DNA of 64,000 bases from Fen-1362 sp049516395 (lineage in GTDB: Bacteria > Planctomycetota > Phycisphaerae > Sedimentisphaerales > Anaerobacaceae), in NCBI GenBank assembly GCA_049516395.1, contig JBEKTD010000010.1, positions 1 to 64,000 of the forward strand, in the 5' to 3' direction. Shown here piece by piece: positions 53,134 through 61,104 of the stretch. The notes beneath the pieces are model-generated. The model was not told where the DNA came from. It ran no database searches and saw only the letters and a program-made list of their open reading frames with translations. Made by a program: the position numbers and the translations under genes. Within the stretch, counting starts at the first letter, position 1. Each line of letters opens with the position of its first letter.

Positions 53134-55308
53134 TTAGAATTTGTATTCCACAGAAACGCCTATGGCTGGTGCCTCGCAACGGTAATCACCGTTGCTGTCC
53201 AGGTAATTGCGTTTGTTGAGGTCTATGTTAAAAATACCCAGCAGGTTGTAACCTGTTATACCTATGGTCAGGTTTTTGCTCGCCTTGTATTCCAAACCGA
53301 GATTCAGGAAGTAGTCGCCTCGATATGCCTTTTCCCATCCGTCTTCGATGAATTGGCCGCCGCCGGAGTAGATATCGGGATAAAGTCTATTATAATCCTT
53401 CGTACCGGGGAATCCCCAGTACATACGGAACGATCCGTTCAAAGTCCATTTGTCGTCGAGTTTTTGTTGAACCGTTAGTTTGGTAATATTATTGGACCAG
53501 TTATCCAGGTCGTCGCCATAGCCGTATGGTTTGGCTGTTTCAAAAGTGCTTGCGCCCGGTTCAAGATTAAATGCAAGCAGTTTAGTATAACCGTGCGATA
53601 GAATTAAACGGGTCGTTTCGGTGTGGTAGGAGGCCTCAAGCTCGAAGCCACAGTCTTTCTGTGTCCCGACAGCGGCACTTTGTCCAGTAGTTGCGTCCCA
53701 CGAGACAAGGTAGAAATTGTAATGTAGGAACAAAGATGCGTCGAAGTCGAAGTTTTTATTTTGTTGCCTTTCATAACGAAATTCGAGGGTATCGACTTTT
53801 TCCGGGGTGCTTTTGCCGCCGCCATTCATAGCTTGTAGTTTCATTTCTTCTTCGTTGTTTGCACGCACCGAGCGAGACCACATCAGCTTAAGGGTATCTT
53901 TTTCGGTCGGCGAGTAAACAATCGCCGCACGGGGCGATAACATCGGGTCGGTATATGTATGCTTATCCATTCTGCCCCCTAAGAATGTTGTCCACTCGCT
54001 GTTGATATTCCATTGCCATTCACCCAGCAGTGAATACATATTTGTTGACCATCGCGGCATAGTAGGAGTCAGTTCCTGGCTTAGCGGAGCCGTATCGTAG
54101 AGCGGATTCTGGTAACCAAGTTCACGGTGGGATATCTCGGAGCCGAAGGCAATCTTGTGCTGTTCGTTGGGCGTCCATTGCAATAATATCTTGCCGTTGT
54201 ACTCATCTTCACGATAGTTATCGGACATTGAATTTTGTCTGTATTCTGCAAAATCAGTCGTTACATAGCTGGCTGAGTAGTCGATATCGATATCTTTTGT
54301 AAGTTCCTGTTTATACCCGATAAAACCGGTCATCTGTTGATAATAGTAATAGTTATTAGTAATAGGCGTTACGCCAAACCCCACTGGTGCCGGAACAATA
54401 CTTTGAGGTGCCCATGGAAATTGCTGACCGCCGCGGGTGTAACGTCCCCAGATATCCCAGTCGCCTTTTGTTAGCTCTATGTGCATTTTTGCCGGCGGTT
54501 CGTTTCTGGCAGATTGTCCGTCACGACATATAGGGGCGTTTGTAAATGGGTCACCCGCGTCAGGGCCACCGGGGAAGTTATAAGGGAAAATCAGTGGAGC
54601 ATCATATTTGCTTGCGCCGTCTTGTTTGCTGCCGCCGGCATATACGAAAAGGCCGCCGTCGTTGTCGTCGAATGCCTGGCCGTGTTTCACTTCGCCTGAA
54701 TAGAACTCATCGATAGCGCCCATCCGGCCTGTGACCTCCGTGCCTTTGAAGGTGTTGGCGTTAAAAGTAATTATGTTAATAACCATCGATATTGCACCGG
54801 GGCCGTAAAGGGCGGAACCCGGGCCACGCACGATGTCAATATGGTCAATGTCCTGCAGCATTACGAGGTCGCGTTCGGTCAGCACTCCATAGTGTGTGTG
54901 CTCATTCATAACGCGTCCATTGACAAGCAGGAGGTATTTATCGTCCCTGTCGTTGATGCTTCCTCGCAGTCCAATGTGGTCTGATTCCCAGTGATGGCGT
55001 ATTACCTGCAGGTTGGGGACATAGATATCGAGCAATTCATACAAACTGCGTGCGCCGGAGGCCTTAATCTGTTCGGCGGTGATGGTTGTTACTGCAGCCG
55101 GGACAAGGCGAGGTGTGGTCTTGGTCAGTGTCGCCGTGGACACGACCTCGACATTCATCAGGTCTTCTATTGAGAGATCGGTCAAGTCGGTTTTTTGTTT
55201 CGGCTCTTTTTGTTCTGCTGCAGCCATTTGCGAGCTTATGTTTATGACCATCAGGATGGATGGCAACAGGAGCCACTTTGTTGCTGGCCTTGTTTCACGT
55301 GTTTTCAT
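53134..55308 (-). CDS. TonB-dependent outer-membrane receptor
   Basis: The 724-residue protein has a signal peptide (about residues 1-31) and a plug domain with DLSIEDLMNVEVVSTATLTK as a TonB-box-like start, AAVTTITAEQIKASGARSL, LRGSINDRDDKYLLLVNGRV and IDIVRGPGSALYGPGAISMV. The rest is a beta-barrel of Tyr/Trp-rich strands ending in VSVEYKF with a terminal Phe. Ligand unknown. ATG 55308 has GGAAAG seven bases upstream. The arrangement receptor, YfiR-like, kinase suggests a sensory rather than purely uptake role. Confidence 0.92.
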   Translation of the reverse strand: MKTRETRPATKWLLLPSILMVINISSQMAAAEQKEPKQKTDLTDLSIEDLMNVEVVSTATLTKTTPRLVPAAVTTITAEQIKASGARSLYELLDIYVPNLQVIRHHWESDHIGLRGSINDRDDKYLLLVNGRVMNEHTHYGVLTERDLVMLQDIDHIDIVRGPGSALYGPGAISMVINIITFNANTFKGTEVTGRMGAIDEFYSGEVKHGQAFDDNDGGLFVYAGGSKQDGASKYDAPLIFPYNFPGGPDAGDPFTNAPICRDGQSARNEPPAKMHIELTKGDWDIWGRYTRGGQQFPWAPQSIVPAPVGFGVTPITNNYYYYQQMTGFIGYKQELTKDIDIDYSASYVTTDFAEYRQNSMSDNYREDEYNGKILLQWTPNEQHKIAFGSEISHRELGYQNPLYDTAPLSQELTPTMPRWSTNMYSLLGEWQWNINSEWTTFLGGRMDKHTYTDPMLSPRAAIVYSPTEKDTLKLMWSRSVRANNEEEMKLQAMNGGGKSTPEKVDTLEFRYERQQNKNFDFDASLFLHYNFYLVSWDATTGQSAAVGTQKDCGFELEASYHTETTRLILSHGYTKLLAFNLEPGASTFETAKPYGYGDDLDNWSNNITKLTVQQKLDDKWTLNGSFRMYWGFPGTKDYNRLYPDIYSGGGQFIEDGWEKAYRGDYFLNLGLEYKASKNLTIGITGYNLLGIFNIDLNKRNYLDSNGDYRCEAPAIGVSVEYKF

Positions 55309-55403
55309 AGCATTACTTTCCAAATTAAAAATTTACCCTGTAACATGGGCAGTTAATGTAAACCTGGCTCTTTTCGTCGGCAAAACCGGCGAAAGAAGGG
55401 ATT

Positions 55404-55799
55404 TCAGCTCTTTTTTGCTTTTGCGCATTTTTCAAGTTTTTCCCTGATTGTTTTGCCTAATTGTATTGGATTAAATGGCTTTGTGATGTAATCATCGGCG
55501 CCCATTTCAATCGCTTGTGTGACGTCGCTAATCATACCCTTGGCGGTAAGCATAAAGACCGGGATGTGTTCGGTGCTGCTGTCGGCCTTCAGTTTCGCGA
55601 GAATCTGTAGCCCGTTCATTACAGGCATAAGCCAGTCAAGCAGTATTAAATCCAGGTTTTTCTCATGCGCAAGTTTCATACCCGTAGCGCCATCTTCGGC
55701 CAGATACACCTCAAAGCCATCCAGCTTGAGGTTGTATTCCAGTACTCTCCTGATATGGGCCTCATCCTCGACAATCAGTATTGTAAATTGCTCGCTCAT
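55404..55799 (-). CDS. Stand-alone response regulator (CheY/PhoB-receiver type)
   Basis: The 131-residue receiver has ILIVEDEAHIRRVLEYNLKL, phospho-Asp in LILLDWLMPVMNG, MLTAKG and DDYITKPFNPIQL. It belongs to the OmpR/CheY-like receiver type and is different from the Rcp1-type set further down the operon. There is no output domain. It is the first gene of the operon on the minus strand, 95 bases before the TonB receptor start. Its ribosome binding site is weak. Confidence 0.9.
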   Translation of the reverse strand: MSEQFTILIVEDEAHIRRVLEYNLKLDGFEVYLAEDGATGMKLAHEKNLDLILLDWLMPVMNGLQILAKLKADSSTEHIPVFMLTAKGMISDVTQAIEMGADDYITKPFNPIQLGKTIREKLEKCAKAKKS

Positions 55800-56193
55800 A
55801 GTTTAAGACCATAACAATTTAGCGATATGTCGTAGCCGAAAATACTTTACATCCAGTTATTTTCAATATTTTTTCGCAAGTGCACAATTTTCTAAAAGTT
55901 ACGATGTTGTAATATCGGCATCTTTCAGGGCTGATTTAATCAAAGAACGGTTTTTATGTGGGGTTTAATTCCTGGCGCCTCCGGTTCAACCGTTAGATGA
56001 TATATGTGGTGCATAAATCCTTATAGATAAGATAGTTATATGCTATAAACAGCAAGGGGGCGATATGTGGTTTAAATGGCGTTTTAACTCAGCGTCATTA
56101 AAATTATGATGGTCCGATATTATTGGAGCGTCAAAAGCGGTTCTCTGATGATGGTCGGTGGTATAAATAAAAAAGCTATCCCGAAGCAGCAAG
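55800..56193. other. Intergenic region without a gene
   Basis: About 390 bases separate the signalling operon from the phosphoesterase gene. Apart from the candidate promoter at 55839-55866 I see nothing coding or clearly structured. Confidence 0.5.
55839..55866 (-). promoter_or_regulatory. Candidate promoter of the signalling operon
   Basis: On the minus strand TTGAAA (55866-55861) and TATTTT (55844-55839) are separated by 16 bases, about 40 bases ahead of the first receiver's ATG. Confidence 0.4.
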
Positions 56194-57042
56194 CTATGCT
56201 ATCGCCGCCAATGGTATAATGAGTTGCAGCAGTTTCTCGACGGTGTATGATTTGGCAAGGTCTATGGGCAGTACACATCCGTGGTCGTGGTCAGAGGCGA
56301 TAATTATCAGATTGTTACCCGCTTTGCTGCATCCGGTTTCCTGTCTCTGGTGGCCGAGGATAAAAGTGTCCGCGTCGAGTGACTTTGACATTGCATCCAG
56401 CAAACGCTGGCTGTGACTTCTGCCCCACGTCAGCAAATACGCCGAACCAGGCCTGATTATGTCGTTGATTCTGAGCTGCCTTTCAAAAATGCGTTTGTCA
56501 AACTTATCGGCATAATGGTCCCCAGGAAGTGAATGACAGACAAGTATCCCGTTGTTGCATTTGACCGCAAGCGGCTGGGAAAACAAAAATTGCTTTATCG
56601 CCAGTTTTATCCGTTCGCTGGCGTGACGGAATTCCCTGTCTAACGCGGAACGCATCGCCACGTTCATTTCTTTGCCGTTTTTCATAACGTCGGTGTTGCT
56701 GATGAACGCCGTATCGTGGTTGCCCATTATTATGTGCACACGGTCCGGGAATTTTACCTTGTAAGCAACCGCGTCGAACAGCAGCTTGTATGACAGGCAT
56801 CCTCCCTCTTCGTCCTCCGGGCCGCCGTGTATGATTTCCTGAAGGATTACATGGGTGTTTTTATTCTGCCCCAGGTTGGCTAACGCAACTATCCGTTCAA
56901 AATTTCTCCGATGTCCGTGAAGGTCACCCGTGATTATTACAGACCCGTGAGAGGGCAGACGAACAAGGTTGCCCTGTCTGAATTTGTCCGCATTGTTGGC
57001 TTCCATGCCTTTATTTAACATCTCGATGATTTTTTCGGGCAT
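56194..57042 (-). CDS. Calcineurin/PPP-like metallophosphoesterase
   Basis: The 282-residue protein has the phosphoesterase motifs SVIITGDLHGHRRNFERI, IIMGNHDTAF, ILVCHSLPGDH and TFILGHQRQE, in the order of PPP-type protein phosphatases. The second motif, normally GDxxDRG, reads differently (ILQEIIHGGPEDEEGG). It is encoded 83 bases downstream of a Ser/Thr kinase, so a protein-phosphatase role is plausible. Substrates are unknown. Confidence 0.8.
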   Translation of the reverse strand: MPEKIIEMLNKGMEANNADKFRQGNLVRLPSHGSVIITGDLHGHRRNFERIVALANLGQNKNTHVILQEIIHGGPEDEEGGCLSYKLLFDAVAYKVKFPDRVHIIMGNHDTAFISNTDVMKNGKEMNVAMRSALDREFRHASERIKLAIKQFLFSQPLAVKCNNGILVCHSLPGDHYADKFDKRIFERQLRINDIIRPGSAYLLTWGRSHSQRLLDAMSKSLDADTFILGHQRQETGCSKAGNNLIIIASDHDHGCVLPIDLAKSYTVEKLLQLIIPLAAIA

Positions 57043-57125
57043 CTTTCAGGTCCATATTGTTTAAATAGCAGATTCTTGCCTAAACCTAAGGGAAGGATAG
57101 CTTTGCGGCTTTGTTCTGTCAAGGG

Positions 57126-57974
57126 TTATTGGGAGTTTGTCTTCGACTTGTTGCTGAGTATGCTGTGTATCATCAAATCCAGACGGGATATCACGGCCAT
57201 CATATCTGCGGGCCGTTTTATTGGGTCTTCCTCGATGCAATCCATCACTAATTTGGATATACCTGCCGGTATCTGGGGTCTGATTTCATTAGGCGGACGC
57301 ACCTGCTCCTGCGGCACGGGTAGTCCGAATGGGTCTTTTTTAGGTATCATGGTCGGGATTGTCCTGCCGGTCAACGCCCAGTACATTGTTGCGCCAAGGT
57401 TGAAAATGTCGGTCTTGGGGCCTAATGGCTTGCGTTGAACCTGTTCGGGTGCAATATAATCTGGCGTGCCCTGAATACGCCGTTTGGTTGTCCCTATCCG
57501 GCAGCTCTGTCCAAGGTCGATGATTCTGATGGCGCCTGCTTTGTTCAGCAGGATATTATTCGGCTTTATATCACAGTGAGCCAGCCCGCACTGGTGCATC
57601 GCGTTAAGCCCCGTCGCCACCATTCGGAATACGAGCATTACGTCGAGCAGGCTCAAAGCAGGCCCTTCCTCAAGCGATTGCCCGTCGAAGTATTCCATTG
57701 CAAGCAGCATCTCTTTGGTTTTGAGCATGCTGCGTATTTTTTTGAGCTTGTAACACTTGCGAATGTACGGGTGGGTTATTTTCTGCGCGATTTTGAATTC
57801 GGTCTCGACCTGTTCGAAAATGCGGACGTCCTCCGGCCTTTCGAGAATGACACGCTTTAACGCGATTTCTTTCCCGTCCGAGTCGTCGGTGGCAAGGTAG
57901 ATTGTCGTGCGCGCACCGACTCCGATGCGTTTTTTAATAGTGTATCCGCCTATGTCAAGTATGTCTCTTGCCAT
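57126..57974 (-). CDS. Small soluble Ser/Thr protein kinase
   Basis: The 282-residue protein is essentially one Hanks-type kinase domain: glycine loop IGVGARTTIYLA, ATP-binding Lys40 in EIALKRV, catalytic loop HCDIKPNN with Asp135 and Asn140, metal-binding Asp153 in IIDLGQS (DLG instead of DFG), and APE as IAPEQ. The residue before the catalytic Asp is Cys, so it is a non-RD kinase. No membrane segment or sensor domain is attached, unlike PknB-type kinases. It forms a kinase/phosphatase pair with the downstream phosphoesterase. Confidence 0.88.
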   Translation of the reverse strand: MARDILDIGGYTIKKRIGVGARTTIYLATDDSDGKEIALKRVILERPEDVRIFEQVETEFKIAQKITHPYIRKCYKLKKIRSMLKTKEMLLAMEYFDGQSLEEGPALSLLDVMLVFRMVATGLNAMHQCGLAHCDIKPNNILLNKAGAIRIIDLGQSCRIGTTKRRIQGTPDYIAPEQVQRKPLGPKTDIFNLGATMYWALTGRTIPTMIPKKDPFGLPVPQEQVRPPNEIRPQIPAGISKLVMDCIEEDPIKRPADMMAVISRLDLMIHSILSNKSKTNSQ

Positions 57975-58180
57975 GTCTTTAAAACCATTGGAATACGCGT
58001 ATCTGCCTTGTCTGCCGACAGGCCGGGTGGCTCAAACCCCCTTTATTATCGGTTCTCGCCGCGACCGCCTAAACCTTGAAAAACCTGAAGTATACAAATA
58101 ATTTACCTTTTTGTCCAGAGGGCAGACCTTGTTTGCTACTTAATTTTTTGCGGATATTGGTTCAAAATCGGCCCTTTCGC

Positions 58181-58208
58181 TTGACAACCCCGCCAAATCT
58201 GTGATAAT
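58181..58208 (+). promoter_or_regulatory. Promoter of tRNA-Asn
   Basis: A perfect TTGACA (58181-58186) and GATAAT (58203-58208, 5/6) are spaced by 16 bases, 19 bases ahead of the tRNA. Confidence 0.7.
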
Positions 58209-58227
58209 CTGACGTGATATTTGTGTT

Positions 58228-58300
58228 TCCCCGATAGCTCAATCGGTAGAGCGAGCGGCTGTTAACCGCTAGGTTCCAGGTTCGAGCCCTGGTCGGGGAG
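58228..58300 (+). tRNA. tRNA-Asn (GTT)
   Basis: The 73-nt sequence folds as a cloverleaf: acceptor arm TCCCCGA/TCGGGGA, D arm with AGCTC...GAGC, anticodon stem AGCGG/CCGCT with loop CTGTTAA (anticodon GTT at 58261-58263), T arm CCAGG-TTCGAGC-CCTGG, and discriminator G. CCA is not encoded. Confidence 0.95.
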
Positions 58301-58338
58301 TTTTTGTACAACCGTACGACATTCGTATTGTTGATAAA

Positions 58339-58366
58339 CGCCTCCCTTGTGAAAGGGGGGTGTTTT
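58339..58366 (+). terminator. Terminator after tRNA-Asn
   Basis: A stem of about 10 bp (58339-58348 with 58353-58362, including GU pairs) around GTGA is followed by TTTTG. Confidence 0.65.
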
Positions 58367-58441
58367 GTTAAGATGAAAAATTACATCCCCTGATAGTATG
58401 CAGACCGCCGAGACAACTTTTGGGGCAAGAGGAATCGCATA

Positions 58442-59317
58442 ATGGCTGATATAAAAAAGCATTATCGTGAGATTCAAAAAGTCCTGTGGATTGTTTTGGT
58501 TTTGAACTGGGCGGTCGCGGCAGCCAAGATAATTTTTGGATATATAAGCGGCTCGACCAGTATGACCGCAGATGGTTTCCATTCTGTGTCCGATGGCATT
58601 TCGAATATAATAGGTCTCATCGGTATTCGCTTCTGCTCGCAGCCGAAGGATGAGGACCATCCTTACGGCCATAAGAAATACGAGACGCTTTTTGCCCTGG
58701 GGATAGCCGCGATGCTTCTTATAGTGGCGTTTAATCTCGGCAAAGCGGGCGTCGTCCGGATTATCAACCCCATAGTTCCCCATGTCGATTTTATCTGTTT
58801 TGCGGTAATGGTTATTACCCTTATTATCAATATCGCGGTTATGATTTATGAATATCGGCGTGGGAAACAACTGCAGAGCGATATTTTGGTTGCCGATTCG
58901 ATGCACACGCGGGCGGACATATCTACCTCGTTTTCAGTTATCGTGGCATTGGTCTTCGTGAAGCTGGGCATCCCGATTGTTGACCCTGTCATTACGCTGG
59001 TTATTGCGGGATTTATCGCGCATTCGGCGTTTGTTATCATACGGCAGGAGTCGGCGATATTATGCGATGCCGTCGCGATAACGGATACCAAGAAGATTGA
59101 AGCGGTCGTGCTTGGAATAAAGGGTGTAAAAAGCTGCCACAAGATTCGCACCCGAGGCCGGCTCGATGACGTGCATCTCGACCTTCATATCCATATTGAC
59201 GCGGATATGACGATGCGGGATTCGCATTTGCTAAATCATACAATTCAAAAAGAGATAATGAGCGTGTTCCCTCAGATTGTCGATGTGCTTGTTCATATGG
59301 AACCTGATTCACGCTAA
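58442..59317 (+). CDS. Cation diffusion facilitator (zinc/iron/manganese-type) transporter
   Basis: The 291-residue protein has the CDF layout: six membrane helices within about residues 12-205, the first metal-site motif TADGFHSVSDG in helix 2 and the second DSMHTRADISTS in helix 5, and a C-terminal cytoplasmic domain with GVKSCHKIRTRGRLDDVHLD and DIHI-like LHIHID. It exports divalent cations in exchange for protons; the HxxxD pairs suggest Zn, Fe or Mn without fixing which. ATG 58442 is the first plausible start. Confidence 0.9.
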   Translation: MADIKKHYREIQKVLWIVLVLNWAVAAAKIIFGYISGSTSMTADGFHSVSDGISNIIGLIGIRFCSQPKDEDHPYGHKKYETLFALGIAAMLLIVAFNLGKAGVVRIINPIVPHVDFICFAVMVITLIINIAVMIYEYRRGKQLQSDILVADSMHTRADISTSFSVIVALVFVKLGIPIVDPVITLVIAGFIAHSAFVIIRQESAILCDAVAITDTKKIEAVVLGIKGVKSCHKIRTRGRLDDVHLDLHIHIDADMTMRDSHLLNHTIQKEIMSVFPQIVDVLVHMEPDSR

Positions 59318-59423
59318 GCAGGTAAAGGAGAAATTATATGTGCCGGGGATGCCCTTCGCTTATTTCTACGAAAAAACAACAGGTTGGATAGCTGCGTTTC
59401 GAGTTTTTTGATTGTTCAAAAAA

Positions 59424-59453
59424 AGAGCCCCTCGTTGTTGAGAGGGGCTCTTA
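59424..59453. terminator. Bidirectional intrinsic terminator
   Basis: GAGCCCCTC pairs with GAGGGGCTC around a short loop, with A residues before and T residues after, so it can end both the CDF transcript (plus) and the RRM transcript (minus). Confidence 0.85.
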
Positions 59454-59538
59454 TATTTTATTGACTAATGGCCGCCGATAAGAAACACTCAATATTGAGT
59501 TCCGGCTGCCTGAAAATGCTATGTTTCGTTGCTAACGG

Positions 59539-59922
59539 TTAGTACCTGCCGCCGCCACCGCCGCCATAACCACCACCGCCGCCGCCGCGTCTGCCACCGC
59601 CGCCGCCGCCATAACCACCACCGCCGCCGCCGCCGCGTCTGCCGCCGCCGTATCCGCCGCCGCCACCGCCGCGATGCTCGGTCTTCGGCCTTGCCTCATT
59701 TACGTTCAGTGTTCGCCCTTTCAGGTCTTTGCCGTTCATTTCGGTGATAGCCGTCTGAGCCTCGGCTTTTGCCGGCATCTCGACAAATCCGAATCCTCTG
59801 GATTCGCCGCTGAACTTGTCCTTTATTACCGTTGCCGTTTGGACCTGACCAAACGCCTCGAACGCCTGCCGAAGTTCATCTTCGGTTACATCAGGTGCCA
59901 GGTTGCCTACATAAATGTTCAT
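59539..59922 (-). CDS. Glycine-rich RRM RNA-binding protein
   Basis: The 127-residue product has one RNA-recognition motif (about residues 2-80) with RNP2 IYVGNL and RNP1 RGFGFVEM, then a tail made almost only of Gly with Tyr and Arg (repeats of GGGGGYGGG and GGRRGGG), as in cyanobacterial and planctomycete cold-induced Rbp proteins. It is likely an RNA chaperone. ATG 59922 (NIYVGNLAPDV) follows GAAAGGAAAG; the longer frame to 59985 has none. Confidence 0.92.
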   Translation of the reverse strand: MNIYVGNLAPDVTEDELRQAFEAFGQVQTATVIKDKFSGESRGFGFVEMPAKAEAQTAITEMNGKDLKGRTLNVNEARPKTEHRGGGGGGYGGGRRGGGGGGGYGGGGGGRRGGGGGGYGGGGGGRY

Positions 59923-60000
59923 TTGCTTTCCTTTCTTAATCTCTTTGGCCGATTTTGACAGTGCGAACACCGCCTGAATACGCAAAACACAACCGGCAGT

Positions 60001-60029
60001 ATTCTATGCTTCCACCAGCCGGTAAGCAA
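60001..60029 (-). promoter_or_regulatory. Candidate promoter of the RRM gene
   Basis: On the minus strand TTGCTT (60029-60024) and TAGAAT (60006-60001) are 17 bases apart. The resulting leader of about 70 nt before ATG 59922 is of a length usual for cold-induced RNA-binding-protein mRNAs. Confidence 0.4.
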
Positions 60030-60096
60030 CAATTATCTTGTGTTTTTTTGCCAAAATGAATTCCGCCACATCTGATGGGTAAGTATCACCTGCGTA

Positions 60097-60125
60097 TTGC
60101 AAAACAGCTTGGCAAAGCGTATAAA
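60097..60125 (+). promoter_or_regulatory. TTGCAA/TATAAA promoter upstream of the methyltransferase
   Basis: TTGCAA (60097-60102) and TATAAA (60120-60125) are separated by exactly 17 bases. The same unit, GCGTATTGCAAAACA plus CGTATAAAT, recurs at 61067-61095 before ligA. The transcript would carry the 118-bp repeat in its 5' leader. Confidence 0.6.
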
Positions 60126-60167
60126 TTACCTCCTTATGGCCGTAGCAGTTACTGCTTGAAGCAGAGG

Positions 60168-60285
60168 TTTATTCTTCCGCCGCAATACTACGGGTGGCAA
60201 CCCGTAGATGAAGTTATCCGCCAAAGGCGGACAGGCGGAAGCCTGAAACCTAAATGCTATGGGTGTTAACCCATAGTAGTTTACT
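60168..60285 (+). repeat. 118-bp dispersed palindromic repeat, copy 2
   Basis: It is the same element as at 1930-2047 with two base differences. It lies between the promoter at 60097 and the methyltransferase ATG at 60301, so its three hairpins would be in the mRNA leader, ending 15 bases before the start codon; the GGAG ribosome binding site follows immediately. Confidence 0.9.
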
Positions 60286-60300
60286 ATAGGAGTAAAGGGT

Positions 60301-61041
60301 ATGCCGGGAAAAACAGGCAAGAAAGTAACCCGTGACTGGTTCAGGGGCTGGTCAAATGAATATGACCGGACTTTGGGAATGCTCGGCTTCCATCGTGACC
60401 TGTTGGATATGATGGTGAAAAATTCCGCAGTTAAAAGTAATGATAAAGTGCTGGATATCGGCTGCGGGACGGGACTTCTTAGTTTGAAATTTCTCAAGGC
60501 GTCAAACTGCTTTATTACAGCGGTCGATAATTCAAAAGATATGATGGCGGTTTTTGAGGATAAAATCAAACGGCTGGGAATAGATAAACAGGTTGTTTGC
60601 AAATTGATGGATGCGGATTCGTTGAAGTTTCAGGACAATACTTTTGATATAGCGGCATCTTCAGTAACCCTTCATCATCTTAAGGAAAAACTGAGCGCAT
60701 TAAAGAAGATACGCAGGATTCTTAAGCCGGGCGGTATTTTCATAATCGGCGATGTTGATATGGACTCCACCGGCAACCACGCGGACATTAACAGGTTTAA
60801 GCGCATCATCAGGGTATTGGAGCAGGAATGGATATCTGCTTTGAAGGATGGGGGCGTGGATGCGTTCGTAAAAATGTTCGATAACGGCAAAAAGCATATC
60901 CTCAACCAGGGCGAATACTGTATCTCTCTTAAGCAGTGGGCCGCTCTCTGCAAAAAGGCCGGTTTCCATAAAATTGTCATCAAAAGAATTCCGCGTTACA
61001 AATGTTTCGGTATCGTCATCGCCCGAAAAGAGGCGGTTTAA
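60301..61041 (+). CDS. SAM-dependent class I methyltransferase
   Basis: The 246-residue protein has the class I methyltransferase fold: motif I KVLDIGCGTGLLSL, motif II around FITAVDNSKDMM, LMDADSLKFQDNTFDIAAS and the post-motif HHLKEKLSALKKIRRILKPG. It is closest in pattern to UbiE/Methyltransf_11 proteins. The N-terminal FRGWSNEYDRTL segment is also seen in that group. Substrate unknown. GGAG lies in front of ATG 60301. Confidence 0.87.
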   Translation: MPGKTGKKVTRDWFRGWSNEYDRTLGMLGFHRDLLDMMVKNSAVKSNDKVLDIGCGTGLLSLKFLKASNCFITAVDNSKDMMAVFEDKIKRLGIDKQVVCKLMDADSLKFQDNTFDIAASSVTLHHLKEKLSALKKIRRILKPGGIFIIGDVDMDSTGNHADINRFKRIIRVLEQEWISALKDGGVDAFVKMFDNGKKHILNQGEYCISLKQWAALCKKAGFHKIVIKRIPRYKCFGIVIARKEAV

Positions 61042-61066
61042 TTCTTAATTGTTGCCTGCCGGCGTA

Positions 61067-61095
61067 TTGCAAAACAACTCGCCGAACCGTATAAA
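61067..61095 (+). promoter_or_regulatory. TTGCAA/TATAAA promoter directly before ligA
   Basis: TTGCAA (61067-61072) and TATAAA (61090-61095) have a 17-base spacer. The predicted transcript start near 61102 is only about 3 bases from the ATG at 61105, which implies a leaderless or nearly leaderless mRNA; there is no ribosome binding site. Confidence 0.6.
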
Positions 61096-61104
61096 TACCC
61101 CATT

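Larger units (their letters stand above)
59923..60300. other. Divergent intergenic region with promoters and the 118-bp repeat
   Basis: This spacer separates the RRM gene (minus) from the methyltransferase gene (plus). Besides two candidate promoters and the repeat it holds no gene. Confidence 0.6.

Noticed and set aside
59550..59670. Tandem CCGCC-type repeats resembling a CRISPR or satellite
   Set aside because: They code for the Gly-rich tail of the RRM protein on the minus strand and have no spacer structure. No CRISPR array is seen in the window.
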